This document shows, one piece after another, positions 1 to 10,783 of a DNA stretch of 64,000 nt (position 1 is the first letter of the stretch; every line of letters starts with the position of its first letter). The translations under genes and the position numbers were made by a program. Source of the stretch: Corylus avellana (lineage: Eukaryota > Streptophyta > Magnoliopsida > Fagales > Betulaceae); NCBI RefSeq assembly GCF_901000735.1, contig NC_081542.1:39971321-40035320 (forward strand). Reading direction: 5' to 3'. The notes below the pieces were generated by a model that saw only the letters and a list, made by a program, of their open reading frames with translations, was not told the origin of the DNA and ran no database searches.

Positions 1-1299
1 CAGAAGTTGTCCTCCCATATCTGGAGTCACCTTCCTGTCCAGAGCTCCCAAACACTCCTCAATGGCTTGAGGCCCTGCCGAAGTGAATAGAGTTTTATAA
101 TAAATTACAAAAGCTTGCTCTATCCCTTCGGGTGTTGACCATTCCTGACCATGAGCATCACTAATCTGAGAAATTAAGTTGCGATTTCTCCTTTGCGTGG
201 CACAGGCGTGGAAAAACTTGGTGTTGCGGTCTCCATGACGAAGCCAATCCTCCTTGGCACGTTGTTTCCATTTTGTATCCTCTTGCTCTAGAAGCCCATT
301 CACTTCTTCTCTGAGAGCTTTTTCAGCCCCCATCTCTACATTGCCGTCCCCTCCCTGCAACATCTCAAGCTCTTGTGTTTTTGACCGAATAAGATCTTCG
401 GTAGCCAAAACTGTTTTTTTGACCCATTTCTGAATTGACCGCTTGCAGTACTGAAGCTTGCCGTGGACATTCTGCAGTGGGTTCCTGCTCCTTGGTTTTG
501 CCTTCCAAAATTTACCCACTTCAACAACAAATTCTGGATGGTAATCCCAACTAGCTTCAACTCGGAAAGGTCTGCAACTCCTCATTCTAGTCCCGCCAAA
601 TCCCAAGCTAAGAAGCAAAGGGTTGTGGTCAGAATTTCGCCTGGCCAGAACCTTCACCTCTGCACCTGGAAAAGCCGAACACCAATCTGGATTTGCAGCA
701 GCTCTATCCAGACGTTCTTGGGTAAAAGTGCTGTCCGGCCGACCGTTATTCCACGTAAACTTTGGTCCTTTGAAACCCAAATCACTAAGCGAACAGTCCT
801 CCAATGCTTTCTGAAACTCCTCCAATTGTCTCCTAGTCTTGGAAATAGCCCCCCGTTGTTCTGAGAAGCTCACAATCTCATTGAAATCTCCCATACATAG
901 CCAAGGAGTAGGCGAAAAATTCATAAGATGGCGGAGAAGGCCCCAAGCTTCCCTTCTTTTTGCAACCTCGGGATGGCCATAAAAGCCAGTAAATTTCCAC
1001 TCCACTCCATTCCCGTTTATTCGAATAGTTGCATTTATATGTCGGCGACTATAGTTCTGAATTTCCACATTAAAATTATCTCGCCACAAAAGAATCAAAC
1101 CTCCGCTTTTCCCCACACTATCCACTACAAACATGTTTTGCATCCCAAGTTTGATTCTAAGAAAATTTAAATTTTTGTCATGCACTTTGGTTTCCATGAG
1201 GAAAACCACTGTGGGTTTCTTCTCCTTCACCATCTGATGAAGGTCACGAACTGTCCGAGGGTTCCCAAGCCCTCGGCAGTTCCAACTTAGGATACTCAT
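1..1299 (-). CDS. LINE ORF2, N-terminal endonuclease part (partial)
   Basis: The product would nick the target DNA for target-primed reverse transcription. Reading from the ATG at 1299, the frame is open for 433 codons to the window edge. It begins MSILSWNCRGLGNP, the usual start of plant L1 endonucleases. Exonuclease-endonuclease-phosphatase landmarks follow: the acidic METK motif (Glu36), GFYGHP near residue 107, GDFNE (Asp138, Asn140), RLDR (196-199) and the catalytic SDHNP (223-227). The C-terminal half is the linker toward the reverse transcriptase, with the familiar WLRHGDRNTKFFHACA segment. The start codon overlaps the ORF1 stop as ATGA (1296-1299), which suggests stop-restart translation. 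All catalytic residues that can be placed are present, so the domain is probably functional. It is a partial gene only because the window ends. Confidence 0.9.
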   Translation of the reverse strand, partial: MSILSWNCRGLGNPRTVRDLHQMVKEKKPTVVFLMETKVHDKNLNFLRIKLGMQNMFVVDSVGKSGGLILLWRDNFNVEIQNYSRRHINATIRINGNGVEWKFTGFYGHPEVAKRREAWGLLRHLMNFSPTPWLCMGDFNEIVSFSEQRGAISKTRRQLEEFQKALEDCSLSDLGFKGPKFTWNNGRPDSTFTQERLDRAAANPDWCSAFPGAEVKVLARRNSDHNPLLLSLGFGGTRMRSCRPFRVEASWDYHPEFVVEVGKFWKAKPRSRNPLQNVHGKLQYCKRSIQKWVKKTVLATEDLIRSKTQELEMLQGGDGNVEMGAEKALREEVNGLLEQEDTKWKQRAKEDWLRHGDRNTKFFHACATQRRNRNLISQISDAHGQEWSTPEGIEQAFVIYYKTLFTSAGPQAIEECLGALDRKVTPDMGGQLL

Positions 1300-2945
1300 A
1301 TTTGATGGCGGGGCTGCTCCGCAGCCACCGCCACTTCATTGTCTCCCTCGCCAGGTGAATCCGCATACCTGTTGCGCTTTCCTTGCAAGCTGTCCACCTC
1401 TGTGTTCTCCCCATGAATTTTTCGCTTTCTAGAATTTTCCCCATCACCAGCTCGGCCCAAATCTGTTTTTTTCCCACGTTTTTTCCCATAACGTGTGTTT
1501 ACCATTGGAGACTCATCTGCATGCCCACTTGGGTACGTTGATTTGCTTCCAAAAGTAAAGAGCCCATTGCCCTCTTCATGTTGCACAGATGTCACAACCC
1601 GATTTGCTTTCCCTGCCAGCTTATCACCACTTGAAATCTCCCTTATAAATTGCACACCATTGACTTTGTCCAAGGAATCCCATACCATTTTTTCTTTTAT
1701 GGTATCCCATTGCCCAACGTAAATATTTTTTCCTTTATTACAATTAATTTCCTCACTAACTTTTCCTCCTTTTGACTCTCCCCTTCCTTCCCCTTCTCCA
1801 TTATTACTGCTAATATCTCCATAAAGTCGTCCCATAACAGTTTGCGCAAGATCTGCTCCTCCCATAACTACCCTTTCTTTCTCCTTTAATGCTCCCTTAT
1901 TCCCGCTACCTCTTTTGGAAGGAGATAGGCTGGAATTCCGGGATACATTATTACTCCCTCCCTTCACCGGCGTTGTGGCTGTTCCAGCTGACCCACCGCC
2001 GTGTTCAGCCCCAACACCTCCACCGACATCCCCCATGTGTCTCCATTGCTGGTGTTGACGATCTCCTTCGAAAAAATTCTCTGGTTGATTGCGTCCCCAC
2101 TTTCCGCCATGATTCCATCCTCCACCTGTTCCCCGTCGTCTGTTCGGTGAGGGGACTCTAAGCCACGGCCCAAACTCAGGCTCCGTCTCTCTTCCATATG
2201 CCCGCTGTCCTCCTACCCGTACACACCCCCTGGTACCATGCCTGATGACACCACACCTGAAACAGTACTTTGGGATCTTTTCGTACTGAAAAGGAACCCA
2301 AAGTGTATTGTTCCGAAGTGTGATAGTTCTCCCCCGGGATAAAGGCTTTGCTAGGTCTAGAGTGACTCGCACTCTAAGATATTCGCCCCACCCTACTCCA
2401 TCTTCGTCGACATCCACCTCTTCCACCTCACCAACCGATGCTCCAATCTGTTGCCCAATCGCCTTCCCCATGCACGCCAGAGGCAAATTATACATGCGAA
2501 TCCAAAATGCCGCCTTCTCAAAATGCAATTGAGAAGGTGGGGTTATCCCATCAAAGTCCAGTAAAGAGACTAAATGCCCATCAAACGTCCATGGTCTACC
2601 CTCCATTATTCGGGATTTATCCCATTCATGTTCAAAATCAATGAGGAAAAGATTTGGCCCCAAAGTTTTGAAAGAAACCCTACCAGTTGGTTGCCACGCA
2701 CGTAGCAATGGCGTCTTCACTATCTCTTTTCCCACTGTTCTATCAGCCAACAGTTTCCCAACCACACACGCGTTGCCTCTGTCCACCAATGGTGCAATCC
2801 CATTCTCAGAAATCCCCAATCGCACATCCTCCTCCTCCATCAACGTCAGTTTGCCCCACAGTGTCGTCAACTCCTCAGTCATGTTTCCCATTGAGAAAAT
2901 CACCCCTTTCTCCGACCTGTAAAGGATGGAGATATGCTGCTTCAC
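1296..2945 (-). CDS. LINE ORF1 (DUF4283 and CCHC zinc knuckle)
   Basis: This is an RNA-binding nucleocapsid-like protein of the LINE, up to 549 residues. A DUF4283-type domain occupies roughly residues 50-190 (including the WTFDGHLVSL region). It is followed by a CCHC zinc knuckle, CFRCGVIRHGTRGC (228-241), spaced C-x2-C-x4-H-x4-C. The last 300 residues are low-complexity and charged, as is common in plant ORF1 proteins. The true start is probably Met19 (2891) or Met22 (2882), because the conserved part of the family begins at about MGNMTEEL; the first 18 residues look like translated leader. The stop overlaps the ORF2 start by ATGA. The frame is intact. Confidence 0.85.
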   Translation of the reverse strand: MKQHISILYRSEKGVIFSMGNMTEELTTLWGKLTLMEEEDVRLGISENGIAPLVDRGNACVVGKLLADRTVGKEIVKTPLLRAWQPTGRVSFKTLGPNLFLIDFEHEWDKSRIMEGRPWTFDGHLVSLLDFDGITPPSQLHFEKAAFWIRMYNLPLACMGKAIGQQIGASVGEVEEVDVDEDGVGWGEYLRVRVTLDLAKPLSRGRTITLRNNTLWVPFQYEKIPKYCFRCGVIRHGTRGCVRVGGQRAYGRETEPEFGPWLRVPSPNRRRGTGGGWNHGGKWGRNQPENFFEGDRQHQQWRHMGDVGGGVGAEHGGGSAGTATTPVKGGSNNVSRNSSLSPSKRGSGNKGALKEKERVVMGGADLAQTVMGRLYGDISSNNGEGEGRGESKGGKVSEEINCNKGKNIYVGQWDTIKEKMVWDSLDKVNGVQFIREISSGDKLAGKANRVVTSVQHEEGNGLFTFGSKSTYPSGHADESPMVNTRYGKKRGKKTDLGRAGDGENSRKRKIHGENTEVDSLQGKRNRYADSPGEGDNEVAVAAEQPRHQI

Positions 2946-2990
2946 CTCTAGGGTTACTTAGAGAGAACCACTAGAGAGAAGAAAAAAAAA

Positions 2991-3561
2991 CATACCATCT
3001 ATTATTGAGGCCTATTCCGACTGACGGAACTTAGATGTTGAGCATTTTCAATTGACATGCAATTTCAATAAAGAAAACGGGTAAGATGGACCAACCAAAA
3101 GAAGTTGACCAATCCTTATGAGAGACGACTGTTGATTGTATTGGCCGTTTGGTAACGTAGAGACAAAAATAGATGTTTGATAACGATTTTTAGGAAGTGT
3201 TTTTTAAGTGTGAAGAAAATATTTTGATTTGATATAAAAGTTAAAATGTTTTTAATGAAATCTAGATTTGAAAAGTGTTTTTATTTTGAAATATGCTTTG
3301 AATTTTGAATTATTTGTTGATGACTACGAGATACATGTGTAAAAATACTTTCGAAATAGTGACTAAACAAGGATGCAATACGAATTGAAAAGCGTTTTTT
3401 GTTTGAGAAAAATATGCGTACCTCGTCAAATTGATACTCAATTTGAATTGTCCTCTCAAACTAAAAATTATATCAATGTCCCTCTAAACTATCAAAAAAA
3501 ATTATAATATACCCCTTTTGTCCTGCAAAAAGATAAAAAGATCGACCTTAAAAACCTTTTA
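2991..3561. other. Intergenic, no gene
   Basis: This is AT-rich sequence with no supported coding region. It contains phrases such as tcctctcaaactaaaaatta that also occur in the foldback element near 45.4-45.9 kb, so it is probably old MITE debris. Confidence 0.5.
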
Positions 3562-4057
3562 GGGTTAATTACATTTTTAGTACTTAGGATTTCACGGTTT
3601 TATTTTTCCCTACTTAGGTTTCAATTCGTATCATAGATGATACCTGAATTATGGGTAAATACCAATTTAGTATCTCTATCTCCATTCCGTCAACCAAACT
3701 AATGGACTGCCATGCGAGTGGTTTCGGCCGCCCCCTGCGTCCCATCTAGTGGTCGTGCGAACCACTCCTAATGCCTTTGGGGGTGGTTCGACTACTCCTA
3801 ATGGCCAAAAAAGGGTGGCCGAAACTACCCTCAAAGGCCTTTGGGCACCCTCAAAAGGCCATGGGGTGGTCAAACCACCCACAAACCGGCAGTTGGGGGT
3901 GGTCAAAACCAACCCCATTGCAATCCGTTAGTTTAACTAATAGAGATACTAAATTGATATTTACATATAAGTCAAGTACTATATTTGATACGAATTGAAA
4001 CCTAGGTGAGAAAAAATAAAAACATGAAAACCTAAGTACTAAAAAGATAATTAATCC
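3562..4057. mobile_element. Foldback MITE, Mutator-like
   Basis: The two ends are long imperfect inverted repeats. The left arm starts gggttaattacattttt and contains the rule 'acttagg ... cctacttaggtttcaattcg'. The right arm mirrors it (cgaattgaaacctaggt ... aattaatcc). Similarity extends about 140 bp inward on each side. The core (about 3715-3920) is GC-rich and itself full of ggtggt/accacc inverted motifs. The flanks aacctttta (3553-3561) and aaaatttta (4058-4066) match at 7 of 9 positions, a plausible 9-bp Mutator-type target duplication. No transposase is present. Confidence 0.7.
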
Positions 4058-5692
4058 AAAATTTTAATAAGACAAAAAAGCCCCTATAAAAAAACAAAAA
4101 AAAAAAACAAAAGTGGAAGATGGGGGCCCAAGCCACACCTTGGCTCCCGGCCCTGCCAAATGCTTCTATATTTCAATGATTTGCGATTTGGTTTAAAATG
4201 GTATATTTTGTCTACAAAATTACAATGCCAAATACACCCGTATGTAGGCTTTAGCCTTTAGGGGCACCTAGTTTGAATTCACTGATAAAAGCTGGGAGAT
4301 CAATCGTAGCATTGGAGAAGGGATTAAACAAATTAATGTGGGTTTGTTTCTTCATCCAAAAGCACCACCCACCGGTGAGACAAGCCCACTCACCAAGCAT
4401 CAAGTAACCCCTCGAACACGTTCTTGATCATGTGAAGCTTTTTCTCTGTGAGGTTGAAGAAGCAACACTGCAACGGCTATGAGTAGCATCGACTTTTTCG
4501 TAGCTGGGAAGCATGAGCCATTCAACTTAAGGCTGTGGACTATTGCTTGACAAGGAGGACACAATTTTGGAAGCTTCAGCCATTGGCATTGAACACCAAA
4601 TCCTTCCCTCTCTGTTCTTTAGAGAAAACGACGTCTTTGAGGGTGGCTAAATCTTCTCCAACACTTTTGGTCATAAGGGGTGGTCGAACCACTCTCTTTT
4701 TCAAACAAATTAATGGTATGAAATTTTTTTGGACAAAAATCTTCTTATCTTAAGAAAGAAAAATCTTATTAGATGAACTAAAGTTTTTCTTTGTTAAGTT
4801 CCAAATTTCTCAATATCTTTTGTTTTGTATTTATTAATATGTTTCTTTATTTGAAGTCGGTAGAAAAAAGAAAACTAATTAAAAACACATTTTAGCCCGT
4901 CACTTCTCGCATTTCTAAGCTATTTTCTTGAAAGCATATGCTTTTATATATGTGGTATATGATGATAACTAGATGATAAAAAAAGTAGAAAATTAATGTT
5001 CACTCCATGGCTGCGTGTCATCTTACATTGAATAAAGGTGATATGATAACTTCTCTGAGGACTAGTACTGAATAAGAAGGAAAGGAAAATACCCCCCCAA
5101 CAACCTCATTTCATACTGCTCAGATGCTATCATTAGGGCAGGACATAAAATCGTCAGACAGATCAAGTTGTGCTTCTAGATCTTCAGCCTTGTCTTCATT
5201 CTTATAACGTGATATATACGACATATATAAGATGTGAAAGTTATACAAATTCTCACGTTTAATTTGTAGAAAACATTAAGCCAATTATGGCAGCCTAGAA
5301 AAGTGTTGGCCCTTTCACTTTCGACCTTGATCATTTCCAAAGCTTAATTACGTACGTAACACATGAGGCAGAGGCGCCCAGTGTTTGATCAACATCTGGC
5401 CCATAATCAATGAGAAAAGTCCATGCATGGCTAAGACTATCAAGGCCCAAAATTTACCATCTACCCTCCTCATGCCCCCTGTTTGCTTTCACTCTCCCAA
5501 ACCCAAAAAATTAAGAAATTGAGAGGAGAAAAAAGAAGGATAAATTTGTACAAAAATAAAATATTAATTTGAAGTTATAGGTTTAATCACCAGAAAAGTA
5601 TACATTACTGCTTAATCAATTAAACGTACGTAGTCATTCCTAAATTGTTGGGAAATTTAGGCCCTGTTTATTTTGGTGTAAAATATTTTTAG
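4058..5692. other. Intergenic, no gene
   Basis: I see no supported gene. A 72-codon open frame at 4535-4753 has no recognisable features. The sequence is AT-rich with homopolymer runs. Confidence 0.5.
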
Positions 5693-6035
5693 TTGAAATT
5701 ATTATTATTTTTTTCTGAGCAAAAAAGATAGGTCGGGGAGACTAATTGTGGCTATCCTACATGAGTGTAACTATAGTAGCACCTACCCGCTGGGAGCCGC
5801 ATATATAGGAGGGGCCTAAACGGTAGGAACCGCAGGCGTTCTCGCAAGTTCAACTAAGCCATAGCCTGACTCAGCCCCACCAAGGCATCAATGAAAATCC
5901 AAAGTGGCTAATACTAATTAGGCATATGTAAGGATTCTCCGTTAACTGCGAAGATTCAAACCCTCGCCCTACTACATGCTCTGACTACTTGAAAATTTCA
6001 TTGAGCCATTGAACCATCACCCTTGATGATGGCTA
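5693..6035 (-). mobile_element. SINE-like tRNA-derived retroposon
   Basis: Read on the minus strand, the right end carries RNA polymerase III internal promoter motifs: an A-box-like TGGTTCAATGG (6016-6006) and a B-box-like GGTTTGAATCT (5962-5952). The body is then followed by a T-rich plus-strand tract (5693-5714), which corresponds to an A-rich minus-strand tail. The order of A box, B box, body and A-rich tail is that of plant SINEs. I could not identify a clear target duplication. Confidence 0.55.
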
Positions 6036-6858
6036 TGTTTTATTGTTTGTTTGCAAACTCAAAATTTTTCAAAAAACACTTTTTTAACTATTGTACCATG
6101 TGGAAAATTTTCAAATACTTCTTATATTTTTATATAATATAAGGAGGTACGTACAAGGAAATGAGAGAAGGCAAATAGGAATTAAGAAGGAAGAGAATGT
6201 ATGAAAATAGAAGGCTGAGATCTAATGCAATTCCTATCCACATTGCTTGTAATTTGGATAAGCAACTGTAAAATGGTCAGTGTAGGGCCTACTTGTTGGG
6301 GGCAGGTAGGCGACATAAGGATCCCTTATAATAACATGCTTGGGTGGAATAGCAGTGAAAAATATTTTACCCGTAAACCATTTTATACCTCATGGTAGTT
6401 ATTTTCCTCCGTCAACTAAAAACATTTTCTAAGTCCTCTGTCAAGAATAAAATTAGCTTTCCACAGTAGTGTGCGTACGACCTCAGACATATATAGGATA
6501 CCTTTTAATCTTAAATAAATTGATATTGGTCTAGTATGAATACGTGTGTCAAAGGAAACATAATGGCCATGAAAGATTTCTCGTTTTAATTTCCACAAAA
6601 TGATGAAAGCATAAAAAATTAGTGATTTTTAGTTTGACATTTTCCAAAGCACCTCCCCAAATGTCAAGCCTTGGAAAAAGATGGCGGTACGAAATTCCTA
6701 CTCCAAGGACTTTTCAGGAAGCTCCCCATCAAAGACATTTCCACCTTTCACAAGAACAAAGTAATATTTATGTGTTAAATAGAAAATATTAAAACAAATA
6801 AACTCTTAGCAAATCGAAAGAATTTGAGAGATAATCAAAGGCTTGGGAGCAGCTAGCT
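6036..6858. promoter_or_regulatory. Upstream region of the RING-H2 gene
   Basis: This AT-rich stretch precedes the RING-H2 start codon and presumably contains its promoter and 5' leader. No open frame is credible here. I do not assign a specific TATA box or transcription start. Confidence 0.4.
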
Positions 6859-7518
6859 ATGGGTCGTGATGATGATATTGATGATGAAGGCAATAGATTT
6901 GGTATCAGCAGCAAGATCATGGGCACCGCTATCTTCTCCCTATTCGCCGTCGTGGTGATCATCGTCCTCCTCCATATTTACGCCAGATATCTCTTAAGAC
7001 GCCAAGAAAGAAGACAGCGTGATTCGCCGTATAGGGCAACAACCACCACCACCACCACCACCACCACCACCCAAGCTGCACCGGATGATCAAATCCGCCG
7101 ACATCCGGCGGCCGGGAAAGGTCTCGATCCGATGGTCATAGCCTCGCTGCCAAAGCTCACCCACAAACCGTCGGATCATAGTGAAGCTGTAGAGTGCTCG
7201 ATTTGCTTGAGCACCGTGGGGGAGGCGGCCACCGTCAGGGTTCTACCAAATTGTAAGCATATGTTTCATGTGGAGTGCGTTGATGTGTGGCTTAGCTCGA
7301 ACACAACTTGCCCCATCTGCCGCACCGCGGCTGAGCCAAGGGTGGTTCATCCGGTGCAACCCACGGCTCCGCCTGCTGAATTCGAGAAGGCGGGTGGGTC
7401 GGGCGGGTCACGAGTAAGCTCATTTCGGACGATGCTTAGCATGGAGAGATCGTCTAGGAGGGTTCAGAGTTGTGGAGATCATGATGAAGTGGGCGCAGAA
7501 GATCTAGAAAGACAGTGA
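6859..7518 (+). CDS. RING-H2 finger E3 ubiquitin ligase, ATL type
   Basis: This is an intronless 219-residue membrane-anchored RING-H2 protein, expected to transfer ubiquitin from an E2 enzyme to substrates at a cellular membrane. An N-terminal hydrophobic helix spans about residues 22-40. A basic stretch (RRQERRQR) follows, then the GLDP segment (88-91) typical of ATL proteins. The RING-H2 domain covers residues 113-154: CSIC, then CKHMFHVEC, then CPIC, spaced C-x2-C-x15-C-x1-H-x2-H-x2-C-x10-C-x2-C. It includes the ATL-type Pro before the third Cys and the Trp (144) needed for E2 contact. An (ACC)n tract at 7034-7066 encodes eleven Thr. Lack of introns and the domain order fit the ATL family; which member it is cannot be told from sequence alone. 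It stands between TE-rich regions. Confidence 0.93.
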   Translation: MGRDDDIDDEGNRFGISSKIMGTAIFSLFAVVVIIVLLHIYARYLLRRQERRQRDSPYRATTTTTTTTTTTQAAPDDQIRRHPAAGKGLDPMVIASLPKLTHKPSDHSEAVECSICLSTVGEAATVRVLPNCKHMFHVECVDVWLSSNTTCPICRTAAEPRVVHPVQPTAPPAEFEKAGGSGGSRVSSFRTMLSMERSSRRVQSCGDHDEVGAEDLERQ

Positions 7519-7984
7519 TTGCTGGGTATAATTACCTAATTAATTAGTATTTTTAGGTAATTATATATTTTTCAAATTCTTGGTATAAATATATGAATAT
7601 GGGGTTCAATTTTTTATATTGGTGATGATAATGTTGTAGCATATGGGACCAGACAATATTGTATGAGTACTGCCTTCCCAGTTTACATAAGACAAAATAT
7701 TATAGGATTCACTTTGGTGTTGATTTATGTAGTTTTCCATTGCATGTATGTAAAAGGATATTGCATTAATGCCGTAAGGTTTTTTAGTTTATGGAACATC
7801 CTCAAATTACCATTATATTGATAATGCCTTTTTCAAATTACTAAAATACTGTTAATGTTTCTAAAACTGCAAAAAAATAAAGATGACCATAATTTTTTTT
7901 TAATAAAACAAAAATACCCCTATAAATTTGAAAAAAAAAAAATTAAACAAAGAGAGTCCCATAAAAGTCTAAAAGCCCACAGAC

Positions 7985-8145
7985 AAAGTTTTCCTTTAAA
8001 CTGGGTTGAAGAAATTTCCTTCAATCTAGTCTATAAAAGTGACATGTATCCCTGAACATGTGAAACCTCAAAAAAAAGACACATGTCACTTTTTATAGAC
8101 TAAAATGAAGAAAATTCTTCCAACTCAATTTGAAAAAAAAACTTT
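7985..8145. mobile_element. Small foldback MITE
   Basis: The ends form an imperfect inverted repeat of about 65 bp. The left arm runs aaagttttcc ... tctataaaagtgacatgt and the right arm runs acatgtcactttttataga ... aaaacttt. The loop is about 30 bp. The same element recurs at 9657-9817 as part of the duplicated segment. No coding capacity. Confidence 0.65.
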
Positions 8146-8544
8146 ATCCAAATCTCACTATGCGGCCAACAATCAAACAACTCGTTCGAGGGACACACTC
8201 AAAAGGAATCCGGGATAAGAGCATTCCTATTTTGGTGAGCAAATTAAATCACTAAGAACCATTTATTAAAAAAAAAAAAAAAAAAAATCATTCTCGGTAG
8301 CTTCAGCAAAATGATGCTTTTTTATTTGGTAAGTAATATTCACTCATTAAAAAAATAATAAATAATAAATTTCTCGCTCCCTTTCTTGTATCTTTTTTGA
8401 AAACAAGACAAACGTTCATTTCTTTACAACATTGAACGTACGAGAACTGACTCGACTGAGAGCATGTAACCTTTTTTGAAAAAATATGACTGAGGATAAA
8501 AAAAAAGTTTTTAGAAAATGTCACCATTAGGAAAAGCCAAAATT

Positions 8545-8700
8545 TTTAAAAATATAACCATTAAGATAAAGACAAATATTAAAAAATATGACTGTTAGAA
8601 TAAGAAAAATATTTAAAAATATGATGGTTAGAATAAGACATATATTCAGAAATATGATAGTCAGGAGAAGACAAACATTAAAAAATATAAATGTTAACAT
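8545..8700. repeat. Degenerate minisatellite, about 34-bp unit
   Basis: Four to five diverged units of about 34 bp follow the pattern aaaaatatgaNNgttagaataagacaaatatt. They recur at 10217-10370 in the second copy. The sequence just beyond the CACTA end (gttagaaaaagaataaagaaat) looks like a further unit, so the CACTA element may have landed inside the array. Confidence 0.5.
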
Positions 8701-9097
8701 TTATATTTTAAATATGATCGTTGCTATTGGTGACCGAATAATGTCGCCGCTAATTAACATTTAATTATTATAATTTTTTATTTTTCTCTTCTCAATAGCG
8801 GCGACTTCATAGTCGCCGCTAATGACCCCTCATCAACGGCGACTTTGGGGGTCACTACTATTCAGGACTGAATAGCAACGACAAATTGTTTTAAATTTTT
8901 TTTTTTTTTTTTAAAATTTTTGATCATGTTATTAACAGTGACCCTGAGAATCGCCACTATTTACTCATCATTAGCAGCTACTATTAGCAGCGACTCTCAG
9001 AGTCTCATGTCGCCGCTAATGGTCAGTGATCATTAGCGGCGACATGTAAGCGTCACCGCTATTTGTTTGGTCGCTAATGACTATATTGCTTGTAGTG
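8700..9097. mobile_element. CACTA-type transposon terminus, copy 1
   Basis: The right end reads ...attgcttgtagtg, whose complement starts CACTACAAGCAAT, the signature of CACTA (En/Spm) termini. Behind it lie many direct and inverted copies of attagcggcgac, the subterminal repeats typical of these elements. It is followed by gtt (9098-9100), a possible 3-bp target duplication. No matching left CACTA end is visible, so this is a truncated or one-ended remnant. Confidence 0.7.
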
Positions 9098-9121
9098 GTT
9101 AGAAAAAGAATAAAGAAATAT

Positions 9122-9221
9122 NNNNNNNNNNNNNNNNNNNNNNNNNNNNNNNNNNNNNNNNNNNNNNNNNNNNNNNNNNNNNNNNNNNNNNNNNNNNNNN
9201 NNNNNNNNNNNNNNNNNNNNN
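9122..9221. other. Assembly gap (100 N)
   Basis: One hundred N. It is flanked on both sides by copies of the same sequence, a common mark of an unmerged contig overlap. Confidence 0.98.
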
Positions 9222-9656
9222 TTTTTAGGTAATTATATATTTTTCAAATTCTTGGTATAAATATATGAATATGGGGTTCAATTTTTTATATTGGTGATGA
9301 TAATGTTGTAGCATATGGGACCAGACAATATTGTATGAGTACTGCCTTCCCAGTTTACATAAGACAAAATATTATAGGATTCACTTTGGTGTTGATTTAT
9401 GTAGTTTTCCATTGCATGTATGTAAAAGGATATTGCATTAATGCCGTAAGGTTTTTTAGTTTATGGAACATCCTCAAATTACCATTATATTGATAATGCC
9501 TTTTTCAAATTACTAAAATACTGTTAATGTTTCTAAAACTGCAAAAAAATAAAGATGACCATAATTTTTTTTTAATAAAACAAAAATACCCCTATAAATT
9601 TGAAAAAAAAAAAATTAAACAAAGAGAGTCCCATAAAAGTCTAAAAGCCCACAGAC

Positions 9657-9817
9657 AAAGTTTTCCTTTAAACTGGGTTGAAGAAATTTCCTTCAATCTA
9701 GTCTATAAAAGTGACATGTATCCCTGAACATGTGAAACCTCAAAAAAAAGACACATGTCACTTTTTATAGACTAAAATGAAGAAAATTCTTCCAACTCAA
9801 TTTGAAAAAAAAACTTT
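9657..9817. mobile_element. Small foldback MITE, copy 2
   Basis: Same inverted-repeat element as at 7985-8145, carried by the duplicated segment. Confidence 0.6.
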
Positions 9818-10371
9818 ATCCAAATCTCACTATGCGGCCAACAATCAAACAACTCGTTCGAGGGACACACTCAAAAGGAATCCGGGATAAGAGCATTCCT
9901 ATTTTGGTGAGCAAATTAAATCACTAAGAACCATTTATTAAAAAAAAAAAAAAAAAAAATCATTCTCGGTAGCTTCAGCAAAATGATGCTTTTTTATTTG
10001 GTAAGTAATATTCACTCATTAAAAAAATAATAAATAATAAATTTCTCGCTCCCTTTCTTGTATCTTTTTTGAAAACAAGACAAACGTTCATTTCTTTACA
10101 ACATTGAACGTACGAGAACTGACTCGACTGAGAGCATGTAACCTTTTTTGAAAAAATATGACTGAGGATAAAAAAAAAGTTTTTAGAAAATGTCACCATT
10201 AGGAAAAGCCAAAATTTTTAAAAATATAACCATTAAGATAAAGACAAATATTAAAAAATATGACTGTTAGAATAAGAAAAATATTTAAAAATATGATGGT
10301 TAGAATAAGACATATATTCAGAAATATGATGGTCAGGAGAAGACAAACATTAAAAAATATAAATGTTAACA

Positions 10372-10783
10372 TTTATATTTTAAATATGATCGTCGCTATT
10401 GGTGACCGAATAATGTCGCCGCTAATTAACATTTAATTATTATAATTTTTTATTGTTCTCTTCTCAATAGCGGTAACATCATAGTCGCCGCTAATGACCC
10501 CTCATCAGCGGCGACTTTGGGGGTCACTGCTATTCAGGACTGAATAGCGGCGACAAATTGTTTTTAAATTTTTTTTTTAATTTTTGATCATGTTATTAAT
10601 GACGACCCTGAGAATCGCCACTATTTACTCATCATTAGCAGCTACTATTAGTAGCGACTCTCATGTCGCCGCTAATGGTCAGTGATCATTAGTGGCGACG
10701 TCACTGCTAATGACCCCTTATTAGCGGCGACTTTTGGGTCGCCGCTATTTGTTTGGTCGCTAATGACTATATTGCTTGTAGTG
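10372..10783. mobile_element. CACTA-type transposon terminus, copy 2
   Basis: Ends ...attgcttgtagtg at 10783, with gtt following. The subterminal attagcggcgac motifs are present, but this copy differs from copy 1 by several substitutions and by indels around 10560-10730, so the subterminal array is the fastest-changing part of the duplicated segment. Confidence 0.7.

Larger units (their letters stand above)
1..2990 (-). mobile_element. L1-type LINE retrotransposon, 5' portion
   Basis: This is the 5' part of a non-LTR retrotransposon transcribed leftward; the reverse transcriptase and the 3' tail lie beyond the left edge of the window. It holds two open frames, ORF1 (2945 to 1296) and the start of ORF2 (1299 to 1), with no stops or frameshifts, so this copy looks young. 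The short stretch upstream of ORF1 (about 2946-2990) carries a CTCTCTAG-rich leader of the kind seen at plant L1 5' ends. The exact 5' boundary and the target duplication cannot be fixed because the other end is missing. Confidence 0.85.
7550..9121. repeat. Duplicated segment, copy 1 (before gap)
   Basis: This segment, starting inside the 3' region of the RING-H2 gene, reappears at 9222-10793 with a constant offset of 1672 bp until about 8.7 kb. There are almost no differences before about 8700, and several substitutions and indels after that. The two copies face each other across the 100-N gap at 9122-9221. This is most simply two haplotypes or overlapping contigs placed in series rather than a true tandem duplication. 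Confidence 0.9.

Noticed and set aside
463..864. Plus-strand open frames within the LINE
   Set aside because: They are antisense shadows of the intact LINE endonuclease frame.
8303..8527. Minus-strand frame present twice (also 9975-10199)
   Set aside because: It is duplicated only because the whole segment is duplicated; it is AT-rich and lacks any domain.
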